64,000 nt of DNA. Source: a virus. The stretch lies in IMG/VR virus record IMGVR_UViG_3300045996_002337, positions 124,001 through 188,000 of that record. One strand, 5' to 3'. The stretch's first letter is position 1. Every line of letters begins with the position of its first letter. Below the pieces are notes generated by a model. It ran no database searches. It worked only from the letters and a program-made list of their open reading frames with translations, and was not told the DNA's origin. Position numbers and translations under genes: made by a program. Below are positions 39,187 to 47,129 of the stretch, in pieces.

Positions 39187-39497
39187 AGACCCTTCATGAG
39201 GTCACGCAGGACCTCATCGTCGATTTCTTTGGCGATTTCAGTTGACAGTTTGGACAGGATTTCTTTCTCGGCCTCAGCCCATGACTTTCGTGGACCTTTC
39301 CACTTGTGCATGTGCCCGCACTGCTCTAGATACATTTTACCGATGACGCGTTCCGAGTCTGGCACCATGAGAGATTCAATGGCCATTCGCCTGGCACGGT
39401 GCATGGCCATTTGCGTGTCTTCGCTTGGGCGATTGTTCCGATCGTTAAGTACCTCGGCGGTCTCCAACATCAGCTTTTCAAAACGCGTCATCGTCAT
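39183..39497 (-). CDS. hypothetical helical protein (104 aa)
   Basis: Start at ATG 39497, just after the stop of the ThyA-like gene. All-helical, with MHRARRMAIESLM and a C-terminal acidic helix (KLSTEIAKEIDDEVLRDLM). Not recognised. Confidence 0.62.
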   Translation of the reverse strand: MTMTRFEKLMLETAEVLNDRNNRPSEDTQMAMHRARRMAIESLMVPDSERVIGKMYLEQCGHMHKWKGPRKSWAEAEKEILSKLSTEIAKEIDDEVLRDLMKGL

Positions 39498-39499
39498 TC

Positions 39500-40465
39500 T
39501 CAGTCCTCTTGGCCAAACAGGGCGTGCATGGCTTCTTCGTCTTTTCCAAGCAAGGCTTTCACACACGTCTGCCAGTACGGTGAGAGCATGGCAAAGGCAC
39601 CAACTGCTTCAAAGTCAAAGTCGTCAGGAGCGCCTGCAGCCTGCCACGCTGCCTCAACACCTGCAAGGCCAGTAAGAATTTCGTCGTCGAAACGATCCAT
39701 TGGAATCATCTCAAGGTCAAATGCCTTCTCGTTGGCGATGATCTTTTCGGCCATCTCAAAGTGACGATCATAGATGTGCATCGAGCCAGCGTTGTGGAAA
39801 TAATGACCAAGGCCCAGATCAGGATACATTTCCTTCAGCTGCACCTGCATGCACTCTTGAAGCATTGTAAACTGAAACACGTCGTTTGTAAACCCGAGAA
39901 TGATGTCATTCGAGCGCATGTTACAGATCATGTGCAGCTTGTTCTCGCGAATGAACCAGTGCAGGGTCAAGGTGCACGGAACGTCCTTGTTGCCATCGTG
40001 ACGGTCGGCCGGCATGTGGATGTTCATGATGGCCTGGCGGGAATCCTTGTCCTTCTTCAGGAGCTCAACGGTGCTGTTCCATTGTGACAGCCCAGACACG
40101 TTCATTCGCTCATCATGGCCAAAAAGGCGGTGACCGTAGTTGGAGTTGATCGTGCCCTTTTCGTAACCTGCGACGTCACCCGAGTTCGTGATGTTCGCCC
40201 AGAACTTTGAGTAAGGGAGGATGCCCTTCGGGTCGTTTGAACCTGTGAGGTACCAGATGAACTCACCAAGGAGGTACTTTGTGTTCGTGTTACGCTCAGG
40301 AAATGTAATCACCCGATTACGCGCGGACTGCAGGGTGATGTTGTAGTTCAGCAGCTCTCTGGTGGTTGTACCACGGGGATGAGCAACCATCCCGTACTCC
40401 ATCAGCTGGGCCAGGCAGGTGCGAAAATCGTTGTTGAGATAACCTGTTTGAATGTGTTCTGTCAT
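39500..40465 (-). CDS. ThyA-like dNMP (hydroxy)methyltransferase, deoxycytidylate type
   Basis: 321 residues from ATG 40465 (AAGGAG 6 nt upstream). ThyA fold: LLGEFIWYLTG with the conserved Glu, DSRQAIMNIHMPA, catalytic Cys in DVPCTLTLHW, and MRSNDIILGFTNDVFQF. Aligned with the ThyA at 15588 (RSVDTMLGLPFNIASY), the base-selecting Asn is Asp. T4 dCMP hydroxymethylase (gp42) and related dCMP enzymes carry Asp here, so the likely substrate is dCMP and the product 5-hydroxymethyl- or 5-methyl-dCMP. SMHIYDRHF replaces DVHLYNNHL. The product class cannot be told from sequence by eye. Confidence 0.82.
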   Translation of the reverse strand: MTEHIQTGYLNNDFRTCLAQLMEYGMVAHPRGTTTRELLNYNITLQSARNRVITFPERNTNTKYLLGEFIWYLTGSNDPKGILPYSKFWANITNSGDVAGYEKGTINSNYGHRLFGHDERMNVSGLSQWNSTVELLKKDKDSRQAIMNIHMPADRHDGNKDVPCTLTLHWFIRENKLHMICNMRSNDIILGFTNDVFQFTMLQECMQVQLKEMYPDLGLGHYFHNAGSMHIYDRHFEMAEKIIANEKAFDLEMIPMDRFDDEILTGLAGVEAAWQAAGAPDDFDFEAVGAFAMLSPYWQTCVKALLGKDEEAMHALFGQED

Positions 40466-40519
40466 GAGTTCTCCTTCTTGAATGTTCAATTGTAACTTAT
40501 TGGGAACCTGCCCAAGATC

Positions 40520-40527
40520 CATAAATA
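40520..40527 (+). promoter_or_regulatory. late-type promoter box CATAAATA
   Basis: Plus-strand CATAAATA, 35 nt before the ATG of the S74-type fibre gene at 40562. Same word as at 44276, also 31-35 nt before a plus-strand fibre gene. Confidence 0.6.
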
Positions 40528-40561
40528 GGTTGGTAAGCTTACCTGTCACAGGACGACGAAA

Positions 40562-42280
40562 ATGATCAAACATCTCGCGGGCGGCGCAGTCATTAACTAC
40601 GGACCAACCCTCCCTTCTTCAGCGGAAGCCATCGACGGCTCCCTTTTCTACAAGTCAACAGGTGCCGATACCGGCCTCTATCTTTTCAGCTTTACGCAGG
40701 ATTCATCCACCACGATCGTGGGTGATCAGGTTGCGCAGAACTGGACTGCAGTTGCATCGCCTTCGCTCTTCGTGAGCAAGAAGGGTGATGAAATGACCGG
40801 GGCATTGACAGTTTCCACGCCGAACGTTGGTACCTTTGGTTCTGGTGCTGGTAGCATCATTCTAAACAACACCACTGGCACGACAAACTCACGCGCAGGT
40901 GCCATTCAATGGGTCTTCACGGGATCGACAAACGTTTCTGCCCAGATCGATACCGTCGTTGGAGCCACCAACAGCAAAGGCACCCTCTCCTTCTCGACCC
41001 GTGGAACATCTGGCATCATTGCTGAGCGGATGAAGATCGATGAAACCGGTGTTTACATCGGCACTGGCAAGGTCTGGCACTCTGAAAACGATGGGGCTGG
41101 TTCCGGTCTTGACGCTGACCTGCTTGACGGACAAAGCTCGGCCTTCTTCCAAAATGCCTCGAACATTACCGCTGGTACGTTAGATGTATCACGGCTACCG
41201 TTCACCCCTGTTCAACAGGGCGGAGGCGGGAACCAAACCGGAAGCAAGGTCTACATCGGCTGGTTAAACACGGCCCAGCTTGGTCTACAGGTTGATACGA
41301 CAAACTTCGGCTCCTCATGGCCTATCAGCGTCTCGGGTTCATCGTCAACTTCGAACTACTCCAACACCTCGGGCACCGCCACAAACGCAACTGACGCGAC
41401 GTCTGCTCGCTACCTCCGTGCGGGTGCAGGTGCTGCTGCGACAAATATGGCGTTCAACTGGGAAGCTCGTCCAGGCACACCAACATATGTTTGGGGCTCA
41501 GATGGCGTTGCTAACCACTACGTTTGGTCGCCATCGACAATGACGGTGGGTGCTGCGACGAACGCAACCAACGCGTCGAACGCGTCGAACGCGACCTTCC
41601 TTCGTCAAGGCGGAAATGCTGGCGGAACTGCAATGTCATTCCACTGGTCCGGTCAAGACGTCAACCCAACGTGGATTTGGGGCGGTTCCGACGGTGTCAA
41701 CCATTACGTCTATAGCCCATTTAGAGTTGTAAACGCCGCGACTAGTGGCTCTTACGGGTGGACTGGCGTAAACAACTTCTATTCGAATCAGAACACTGGA
41801 GGATCGGGCCAGGCCGCAATTATTGCCTCTGCGGACCTTGTCGGCCGAGGCGGCATTATCAAGTTCTCTAACTTGTCACAGGCTGTTAACGTTGGCATGG
41901 ATTCTGACAACGTCTTCCGCATCGGTGGACATTCATGGGGTGCAAACCGCATGCAGCTTGATGCGTCTGGTAACGTTACCTTCTCTGGAAACGTAACTGC
42001 ATTCTCTGACGCCCGGTTGAAGTCTGACGTTGTCCTGATCAGCTCTGCCCTCGACAAGGTAGATGCTCTTCGCGGCGTTACCTTCACTCAGACCGAAAGC
42101 GAACAGCGCTCGACTGGTCTTATCGCTCAAGAGCTGCAATTAGTGCTCCCTGAGGCAGTGCATGAGAACGAAGATGGTTATCTCTCTGTTGCGTACGGCA
42201 ACTTAGCAGGTCTTTTCGTCGAGGCCATTAAGGAACTTCGAGCTGAAATTACAGACCTGAAGGCACAACTCGGAAAGTAA
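40562..42280 (+). CDS. tail fibre protein with C-terminal Peptidase_S74 chaperone
   Basis: 572 residues. N-terminal beta region with GSLFYKSTGADTGLYLFSF, a Ser/Thr/Asn-rich shaft with repeated blocks ATFLRQGGNAGGTAMSFHW and RYLRAGAGAAATNMAFNW, then the intramolecular chaperone autoprocessing domain: FSDARLKSDVVLISSALDKV (Ser-Asp and Lys dyad), RGVTFTQTE, GLIAQELQLVLPEAV, YGNLAGLFVEAIKELR. The domain folds the trimeric fibre and then cuts itself off. On the plus strand, opposite most genes. Confidence 0.9.
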   Translation: MIKHLAGGAVINYGPTLPSSAEAIDGSLFYKSTGADTGLYLFSFTQDSSTTIVGDQVAQNWTAVASPSLFVSKKGDEMTGALTVSTPNVGTFGSGAGSIILNNTTGTTNSRAGAIQWVFTGSTNVSAQIDTVVGATNSKGTLSFSTRGTSGIIAERMKIDETGVYIGTGKVWHSENDGAGSGLDADLLDGQSSAFFQNASNITAGTLDVSRLPFTPVQQGGGGNQTGSKVYIGWLNTAQLGLQVDTTNFGSSWPISVSGSSSTSNYSNTSGTATNATDATSARYLRAGAGAAATNMAFNWEARPGTPTYVWGSDGVANHYVWSPSTMTVGAATNATNASNASNATFLRQGGNAGGTAMSFHWSGQDVNPTWIWGGSDGVNHYVYSPFRVVNAATSGSYGWTGVNNFYSNQNTGGSGQAAIIASADLVGRGGIIKFSNLSQAVNVGMDSDNVFRIGGHSWGANRMQLDASGNVTFSGNVTAFSDARLKSDVVLISSALDKVDALRGVTFTQTESEQRSTGLIAQELQLVLPEAVHENEDGYLSVAYGNLAGLFVEAIKELRAEITDLKAQLGK

Positions 42281-42283
42281 ACC

Positions 42284-42919
42284 ATGGCCATCAAAAATTC
42301 TGGTCCGCTAAGCTTAACAGAAATTCAGGCAGAGTACGGTGGTTCTGCGCCTATCTCGCTGAGTGAGTACTACTCTGGTGGCGGGCAGGTTCCTTCGCCG
42401 GCCCCAACAAGCGCCTATCAAATCGGTGGGGCGATTCCTACCTCAGGCGCGATCCGAATGGGCAGCTTCTACGGTACATCGAAAATTACGAACTTCGTCG
42501 TCGGACGATATGCGATGGCAGTGGATAGAATTACGCACTATCGCGTAGATCCAAATGGTGAGATTGGCGTTGTTGCGTCTACAAGTTGGAACACAAACAT
42601 TTGGAACCAAATCATACGGCTCCCCGCGGTTTCTTTCGCGGGTGGTACAGCTTCGGCTTTTTCATATCCCGCAATGGGTGAACGTTTGCCAGGGGCCATT
42701 ACCATAGTGCATCAACCAACCCAGGCTCAACCGTACATTGAATTTGTTGTAAACGATGATGGCCCACCTGGCGCCTCGCAGTTGATAGTGCAAGTCACAA
42801 TTAACGGAGTTGTCGGTGGACCCCTGTACACGGGCCCATTCAGGGGTGGAATGCAGGGAAATCAACCATCTGTTTATGGAATTTTCGCGTCTGATGAAAC
42901 GCCACCAGCGCCGTTCTAA
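42284..42919 (+). CDS. fibre-associated protein with phage tail N-terminal motif (211 aa)
   Basis: N-terminal LSLTEIQAEYGGSAPISLSE, YYSGGG and IPTSGAIRMGSFYGTSK match the short module common in contractile-tail phage fibre or hinge proteins. The remaining 140 residues are beta-rich and unknown; probably a receptor-binding head. Three nt after the S74 fibre gene; followed by a terminator. Confidence 0.72.
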   Translation: MAIKNSGPLSLTEIQAEYGGSAPISLSEYYSGGGQVPSPAPTSAYQIGGAIPTSGAIRMGSFYGTSKITNFVVGRYAMAVDRITHYRVDPNGEIGVVASTSWNTNIWNQIIRLPAVSFAGGTASAFSYPAMGERLPGAITIVHQPTQAQPYIEFVVNDDGPPGASQLIVQVTINGVVGGPLYTGPFRGGMQGNQPSVYGIFASDETPPAPF

Positions 42920-42921
42920 TA

Positions 42922-42948
42922 ACAAAGGGCTCCTTAGGAGCCCTTTGT
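42922..42948. terminator. bidirectional rho-independent terminator
   Basis: Arms ACAAAGGGCTCC and GGAGCCCTTTGT with a TTA loop, T-run on the plus side and A-run for the minus side. Separates the converging plus-strand fibre genes and the minus-strand pair 42964-44213. Confidence 0.88.
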
Positions 42949-42963
42949 TTTATTGGTGAACTT

Positions 42964-43320
42964 TCACGACATTCCTTCTTTGATTTCGAAGGTGATGCCC
43001 CACCCGTATTCTGTTTCGACATCCGCGAGATAGAATTCATTCTCGATCGTGTCGAAGAACTTCTTCAGGTTTTCACTATCGAGTGTGATCGTCCAGTCAA
43101 GAAAATCATTCCGCTTGTACTTTCCACCCGCTGTCTTTGCGCTGTTTCTCACGACGCGATTGAACTGACGCTCCTCGCGACTGTCAACTGATGGATAATC
43201 AGAGTAGTAGCCCTTCAGAGTGATGGGACCCGAAAATGAACCAATTTTCTCTGCAGTTTTGGCGCTGTTCACTTCAACCGATTTTCCAGCGGCTTCATTC
43301 AACAGTTCATTAATCTTCAT
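42964..43320 (-). CDS. hypothetical protein (118 aa)
   Basis: Not recognised. Starts MKINELLNEAAGKSVEVNSA, resembling the N-terminus of the neighbour upstream (MKLKQLFEAKSSGKSTAHMG); this MKxxxLxEA opening is frequent among phage proteins translated as pairs. 4-nt overlap with 43317-44213. Confidence 0.62.
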   Translation of the reverse strand: MKINELLNEAAGKSVEVNSAKTAEKIGSFSGPITLKGYYSDYPSVDSREERQFNRVVRNSAKTAGGKYKRNDFLDWTITLDSENLKKFFDTIENEFYLADVETEYGWGITFEIKEGMS

Positions 43321-44213
43321 TTGTATTGCTCCAGTTCAGGCGGAACTTCCAGCCCTTGTTCTTTTAGGTCGTCCATCGTGTTCTTGAAGATGGTCGATGC
43401 GTCTTTTCGTTTCCGAATGATATTTACGATCTGCTCAACTGACATCACGTCCTTTGCCTTCACACCTTTCCCAAACATCAGCGAGGCAGCTTGATCTGGG
43501 TCGGTGATTGGGTCTGAGCTTGGATCAAACTTGTGATCCAGCCCCATTCTTTTTAGCTCAGCAGAAACTTCTTCAGCTGTTGCCTTGGCAAGGTTCTTGG
43601 TTCGTCCCTTGCCATCCTTGCGCATTGGACGCACCTTAAAGAGTCGCTCAAGCCCAACGTCTGCCTTGAAGGAGCGTCGAACCCGAATCACTGGCTCTCC
43701 ATCCTCAGGGTCCTTGACCTCTAGGTCCTTGCCAGGTTCGAAGATCTGCTTCATCATGTTCACGAAGAGCAGGGACCGAACGGCACCTTTGTACTTAGAA
43801 TCGGGTGCTGAGTGAAATGAGAATTTCGCCCACTTCTTTGAGGGGACAAACATCAGGTCAACTTGTACCTTCCGATCACCGGGGACCGGGACTGCAAAGG
43901 AGAAAACACCAGCACCGGCTCGGTGAATTTCGTCCGTGCCAGTTGCGTCGAGCATCTTCTGAATCACTGCCTCACGATCTACTGAACCTTCCTCAACCGC
44001 GATGTCAATGTCACCGGAGTCCTGTTGCTTTCCAGCAAGGGTCTTCTCAGTGGACCCAATAAGACTGGTTTTGATCTCATCGAGATCCAGCCCAGCATGC
44101 TTCGCCACAAATTTGAGCGCCGACTTGATATCATTCGCGCTCGCCCGGGTCGTGCCCATGTGGGCGGTAGATTTACCGCTGGACTTAGCCTCGAAAAGCT
44201 GTTTCAACTTCAT
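43317..44213 (-). CDS. polymerase-beta-fold nucleotidyltransferase-like protein (298 aa)
   Basis: Residues 50-80 carry SLIGSTEKTLAGKQQDSGDI followed by DIAVEE: G-S ... D-x-D spacing of the NTase fold, with a third acidic residue at VQVDLMFVP. Domain then extends through a long basic region (RPMRKDGKGRTKNLAKA). Substrate unknown: tRNA, protein or small molecule. Lies in a fibre locus on the opposite strand, an odd position. ATG is 6 bp from TAAAAT. Confidence 0.68.
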   Translation of the reverse strand: MKLKQLFEAKSSGKSTAHMGTTRASANDIKSALKFVAKHAGLDLDEIKTSLIGSTEKTLAGKQQDSGDIDIAVEEGSVDREAVIQKMLDATGTDEIHRAGAGVFSFAVPVPGDRKVQVDLMFVPSKKWAKFSFHSAPDSKYKGAVRSLLFVNMMKQIFEPGKDLEVKDPEDGEPVIRVRRSFKADVGLERLFKVRPMRKDGKGRTKNLAKATAEEVSAELKRMGLDHKFDPSSDPITDPDQAASLMFGKGVKAKDVMSVEQIVNIIRKRKDASTIFKNTMDDLKEQGLEVPPELEQYK

Positions 44214-44219
44214 ATGTCT

Positions 44220-44247
44220 ATTTTAACCTTAGGCAAAATTTTGTACA
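44220..44247 (-). promoter_or_regulatory. promoter, TGTACA-N16-TAAAAT, 6 bp from ATG
   Basis: Minus strand TGTACA (44242-44247), TAAAAT (44220-44225), AGACAT, ATG 44213. A TAAATA word (44252-44258) lies just upstream, so early and late control may overlap. Confidence 0.68.
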
Positions 44248-44275
44248 CCTCTATTTAGAGAACCTGGCCGCTAAC

Positions 44276-44283
44276 CATAAATA
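44276..44283 (+). promoter_or_regulatory. late-type promoter box CATAAATA
   Basis: Plus-strand CATAAATA, 31 nt before the fibre gene ATG at 44314. Confidence 0.6.
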
Positions 44284-44313
44284 CAGCACGACATCCCTGG
44301 AAGTAAAAAGACC

Positions 44314-46272
44314 ATGCTTATTGATCGCCCACAAATTGTAGAAAACTCCACTATCGTAAACACGACAGTAGCTTCAGGAACAGCCTTCCCCGCCCAACCA
44401 TCAGCCGGCGAGCTGTTCTACTTGACAACAGGTGAAGTAGGACTTTACTCGTACAGCGGCACGGTTTGGCTTCTTTCTGCCACGAACGCGGCCCTGACTG
44501 CCCACATTGCAGATGAGACAAAGCACCTTTCGGCTGCGCAGAACACTCTCCTTGACGGGGTAACAGTCACCAGTGCTGAACTCAACACGATTCCAGCCCT
44601 AACTACTCGTGTAACTGATGTCGAAACAGATCTTGACGGCCATATAACCAATCAAGCGGTTCACCTTACAGCAGCGCAGAACACGCTTCTTGACGGGCTC
44701 TCGGCGTCTCTAACCGCAGCCGAGTTGAACCATGTAGTTGGCGTAACCTCGCCGATCCAAGCTCAGCTTAACGCAATTGTCCAGGTGAATAACCAACAGG
44801 GCACTGACATCATTGACCTGCAAGATGCAGCATCCGGTGGAGCGGCCGCTGTGCAGGAAGAGCTCGACACCCACGTTGCCGACCAGACTGTTCACTTGAC
44901 CGCAGCACAGAACACCTTTCTAGATGGCGTTACAGTCACGGCCGCAGAAGTGAACTTTCTTTCAGGTGTCACTTCATCCGTTCAGACGCAACTTACGACA
45001 ACCGCAGGTGCCGTGGCTGGGTTGGGAACGAGCAAGCTAAGCGTCGACGGCACAAACGCAATGGCAGCAAATCTAAATGCTGGCAACTTTCGAATCATCA
45101 ACCTTGCAGCTCCTACGGCGCAAACTGACGCGGTCACCAAAGAGTACGTGGACAACTTTGTTCAAGGCCTGCACTGGGTTGGTTCAGCAAGGGCAGCAAC
45201 AACCGCGAACATCACGCTATCCGGTCTTCAGACTGTCGACGGCGTGGTGCTTGCAGTTGCAGATCGCGTGCTCGTCAAGGACCAGACGACTACATCACAG
45301 AACGGTGTGTGGCTTGCGGCGGCTGGAGCTTGGTCTCGCGCCACCGACTACAACACGACTGTAGAGGTTTCAAACTCAGCAGTGTTCGTTCTAGAGGGCA
45401 CTGTCAATTTGAAATCTACATGGGTACAGACATCGACATCTCCGGTAATTGGAACTGACCCGATCGTTTTTACCGCCTTCTCGGGACCAACGATCAACAC
45501 CGCAGGGGCGGGTGTTCAGTTCATTTCCACCGGTCACGTTGCCCTAGATCTTTATACTGGCGGCGGGCTCATGCTCACGTCAAACGGCACCGCTGCTGAT
45601 GCGAGCAACCCAGATTCTAAGTTGGCCCTCACAAACATCGGAACTGCGGGCACATATCGCTCAGTGACAGTCGATGCAAAGGGGCGAGTTAGCGCTGGGA
45701 CAAACCCGACGACAATTGCCGGTTACGGCTTGACTGACGCTGTTTCAAAAGCGGGCGACACCATGACCGGCCCGCTCGCTGTTAATGGACGTGTTTCAAT
45801 CACGAACACGACTGGCACACAGTATCTGCTCATGGGTAACCAAGATGCTGGAGGTCTCAACAAACCAGGCATGGTGGTTGCCACCGATGGTAGCATCCGA
45901 ATTGGACAAGGCACTTCATGGACAGGCAACGGTGGAACCTTCACAGCTGGGTTGTCTGTTACCAACGGAGTCGTAACAGACAGCTCTGGAAATGAGCTTG
46001 GCTGGAAGAACATTCCGCCAGTCGGAGCATGGACGGCTGGAGCGTGCTTCGTAACCACGACAAACCAGAACATTGACACAACCCCAGCTGGCACTGTCTA
46101 TTCGATCTATAACAACTCAGCGGTGTCGATCACAATTACGCCTATCAGCGGCGTGGTTCTTTACCTTGGTGGTACGGCCTCTGTCGGCGTGCGTACTCTT
46201 CTTCCGCATGGCTACGCCACGATTTGGTTTAGAACGACGGGTGAAGCTGTGATCAACGGGAACGTAACGTGA
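44314..46272 (+). CDS. tail fibre shaft protein with tandem repeats (652 aa)
   Basis: Three copies of the unit HxADxTxHLxAAQNTxLDGVT followed by xxAELN near residues 55-230 (around 44490, 44640 and 44870), then TKEYVDNFVQGLHWVGSARA and DGVVLAVADRVLVKDQTTTS (the module shared with the minus-strand fibre at 10392), then TYRSVTVDAKGRVSAGTNPT plus IAGYGLTDA (shared with the giant fibre). C-terminal ~180 residues form a different beta domain. Likely trimeric shaft; the fibrinogen-like gene follows and overlaps by 4 nt. Confidence 0.85.
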   Translation: MLIDRPQIVENSTIVNTTVASGTAFPAQPSAGELFYLTTGEVGLYSYSGTVWLLSATNAALTAHIADETKHLSAAQNTLLDGVTVTSAELNTIPALTTRVTDVETDLDGHITNQAVHLTAAQNTLLDGLSASLTAAELNHVVGVTSPIQAQLNAIVQVNNQQGTDIIDLQDAASGGAAAVQEELDTHVADQTVHLTAAQNTFLDGVTVTAAEVNFLSGVTSSVQTQLTTTAGAVAGLGTSKLSVDGTNAMAANLNAGNFRIINLAAPTAQTDAVTKEYVDNFVQGLHWVGSARAATTANITLSGLQTVDGVVLAVADRVLVKDQTTTSQNGVWLAAAGAWSRATDYNTTVEVSNSAVFVLEGTVNLKSTWVQTSTSPVIGTDPIVFTAFSGPTINTAGAGVQFISTGHVALDLYTGGGLMLTSNGTAADASNPDSKLALTNIGTAGTYRSVTVDAKGRVSAGTNPTTIAGYGLTDAVSKAGDTMTGPLAVNGRVSITNTTGTQYLLMGNQDAGGLNKPGMVVATDGSIRIGQGTSWTGNGGTFTAGLSVTNGVVTDSSGNELGWKNIPPVGAWTAGACFVTTTNQNIDTTPAGTVYSIYNNSAVSITITPISGVVLYLGGTASVGVRTLLPHGYATIWFRTTGEAVINGNVT

Positions 46273-47060
46273 TTCGATCGCAAGTTTACAGCAAGCAGCA
46301 CATGGGCCTTGGGCTCAGTGACGGTTCTTCAGCGGCTAACGCTGGCGGGTCCGCGCTTCAAATCAAGCAACGTACAGGCACCACCACAAATGGCCTGTAC
46401 TGGATCAAGCCGCCAAATGGACCTGCGGAGCAGGTGTGGTGTGACATGAACACGGCTGGTGGTGGATGGATTTTGATTGCGCGAACTCACCCTTCGTTCT
46501 CTCCAACGATGGGAACCTTTGGTTGGAACTCGTCAACGCTGATTGGTGGAGCCACTACATTCGGCGCCGGTTATCACCTAGGTCTAAAGCGCTTGACTGA
46601 TGCAGGTTTTTTATTCAACTCGTTCATTTATGGCAATCAACGAGACATCGTAAGCAACGAATGGGGTCCTTTCGTTTATCAGGTTGGGATTTATACGCCG
46701 ATTTCATTCATGGGAAACATAGATCCACCCGAGCGCTTAAACGAACGGTCGACGGTCAAAATGGATTTGAACGTGTATGGGAGCTCTGCATTTCCTCCCA
46801 TGCAGCAATACATGAGTCCTAGAGAAACGACAACAACGAATGAGAATTTATTCAACATGCGAGATGTTACCCCATCATCGGGATATGGTATTTCCCCAGT
46901 TGGCATGTTAACAGGTTACTGTAATTCTGCGGGGGTGCCATGGTATGCAGGCGCATTCTGCAATGGGGCGACCTTAAGCGGCAATGACTGGGTGCAGGGT
47001 GGGTCCTCATTAGTTACGAACATGGGCGGTACGAGTCAAGTGATGCTCATGGTCCGGTAA
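46269..47060 (+). CDS. fibrinogen-like-domain receptor-binding protein (263 aa)
   Basis: Residues 20-60 read SALQIKQRTGTTTNGLYWIK and AEQVWCDMNTAGGGWILIAR, the opening of fibrinogen C-terminal/COLFI-related domains (G-x-Y-x-I-x-P ... V-x-CDM-x-T-x-GGGW-x-L-I-x-R). The following FGWNSSTLIGG and GAGYHLGLKRLTD fit the same fold. In animals the domain binds glycans and acetyl groups; here it is the likely fibre tip that recognises a surface sugar. Overlaps the shaft gene by 4 nt and ends at a terminator. Confidence 0.8.
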   Translation: MIRSQVYSKQHMGLGLSDGSSAANAGGSALQIKQRTGTTTNGLYWIKPPNGPAEQVWCDMNTAGGGWILIARTHPSFSPTMGTFGWNSSTLIGGATTFGAGYHLGLKRLTDAGFLFNSFIYGNQRDIVSNEWGPFVYQVGIYTPISFMGNIDPPERLNERSTVKMDLNVYGSSAFPPMQQYMSPRETTTTNENLFNMRDVTPSSGYGISPVGMLTGYCNSAGVPWYAGAFCNGATLSGNDWVQGGSSLVTNMGGTSQVMLMVR

Positions 47061-47063
47061 CGG

Positions 47064-47089
47064 AAAAGGGTTCCTCACGGAACCCTTTT
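47064..47089 (+). terminator. rho-independent terminator
   Basis: Arms AAAAGGGTTCC and GGAACCCTTTT, TCAC loop, followed by T-rich sequence. Four nt after the receptor-binding-protein stop. Confidence 0.88.
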
Positions 47090-47092
47090 TCT

Positions 47093-47114
47093 TATTTGTC
47101 AACTAATGCTATAA
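47093..47114. repeat. 22-bp perfect repeat, copy 2
   Basis: Plus strand TATTTGTCAACTAATGCTAT then AA, identical to the minus strand of 27344-27365. Here TGCTATAAT (47107-47115) forms an extended -10 pointing into the 3' end of spoVR, so an antisense transcript is possible. A 14-bp flank (TTGACAAATAAGAA on the minus strand, 47089-47102) also recurs at 27387-27400 on the plus strand. Confidence 0.62.
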
Positions 47115-47129
47115 TTGTTGCGCGCTGTG

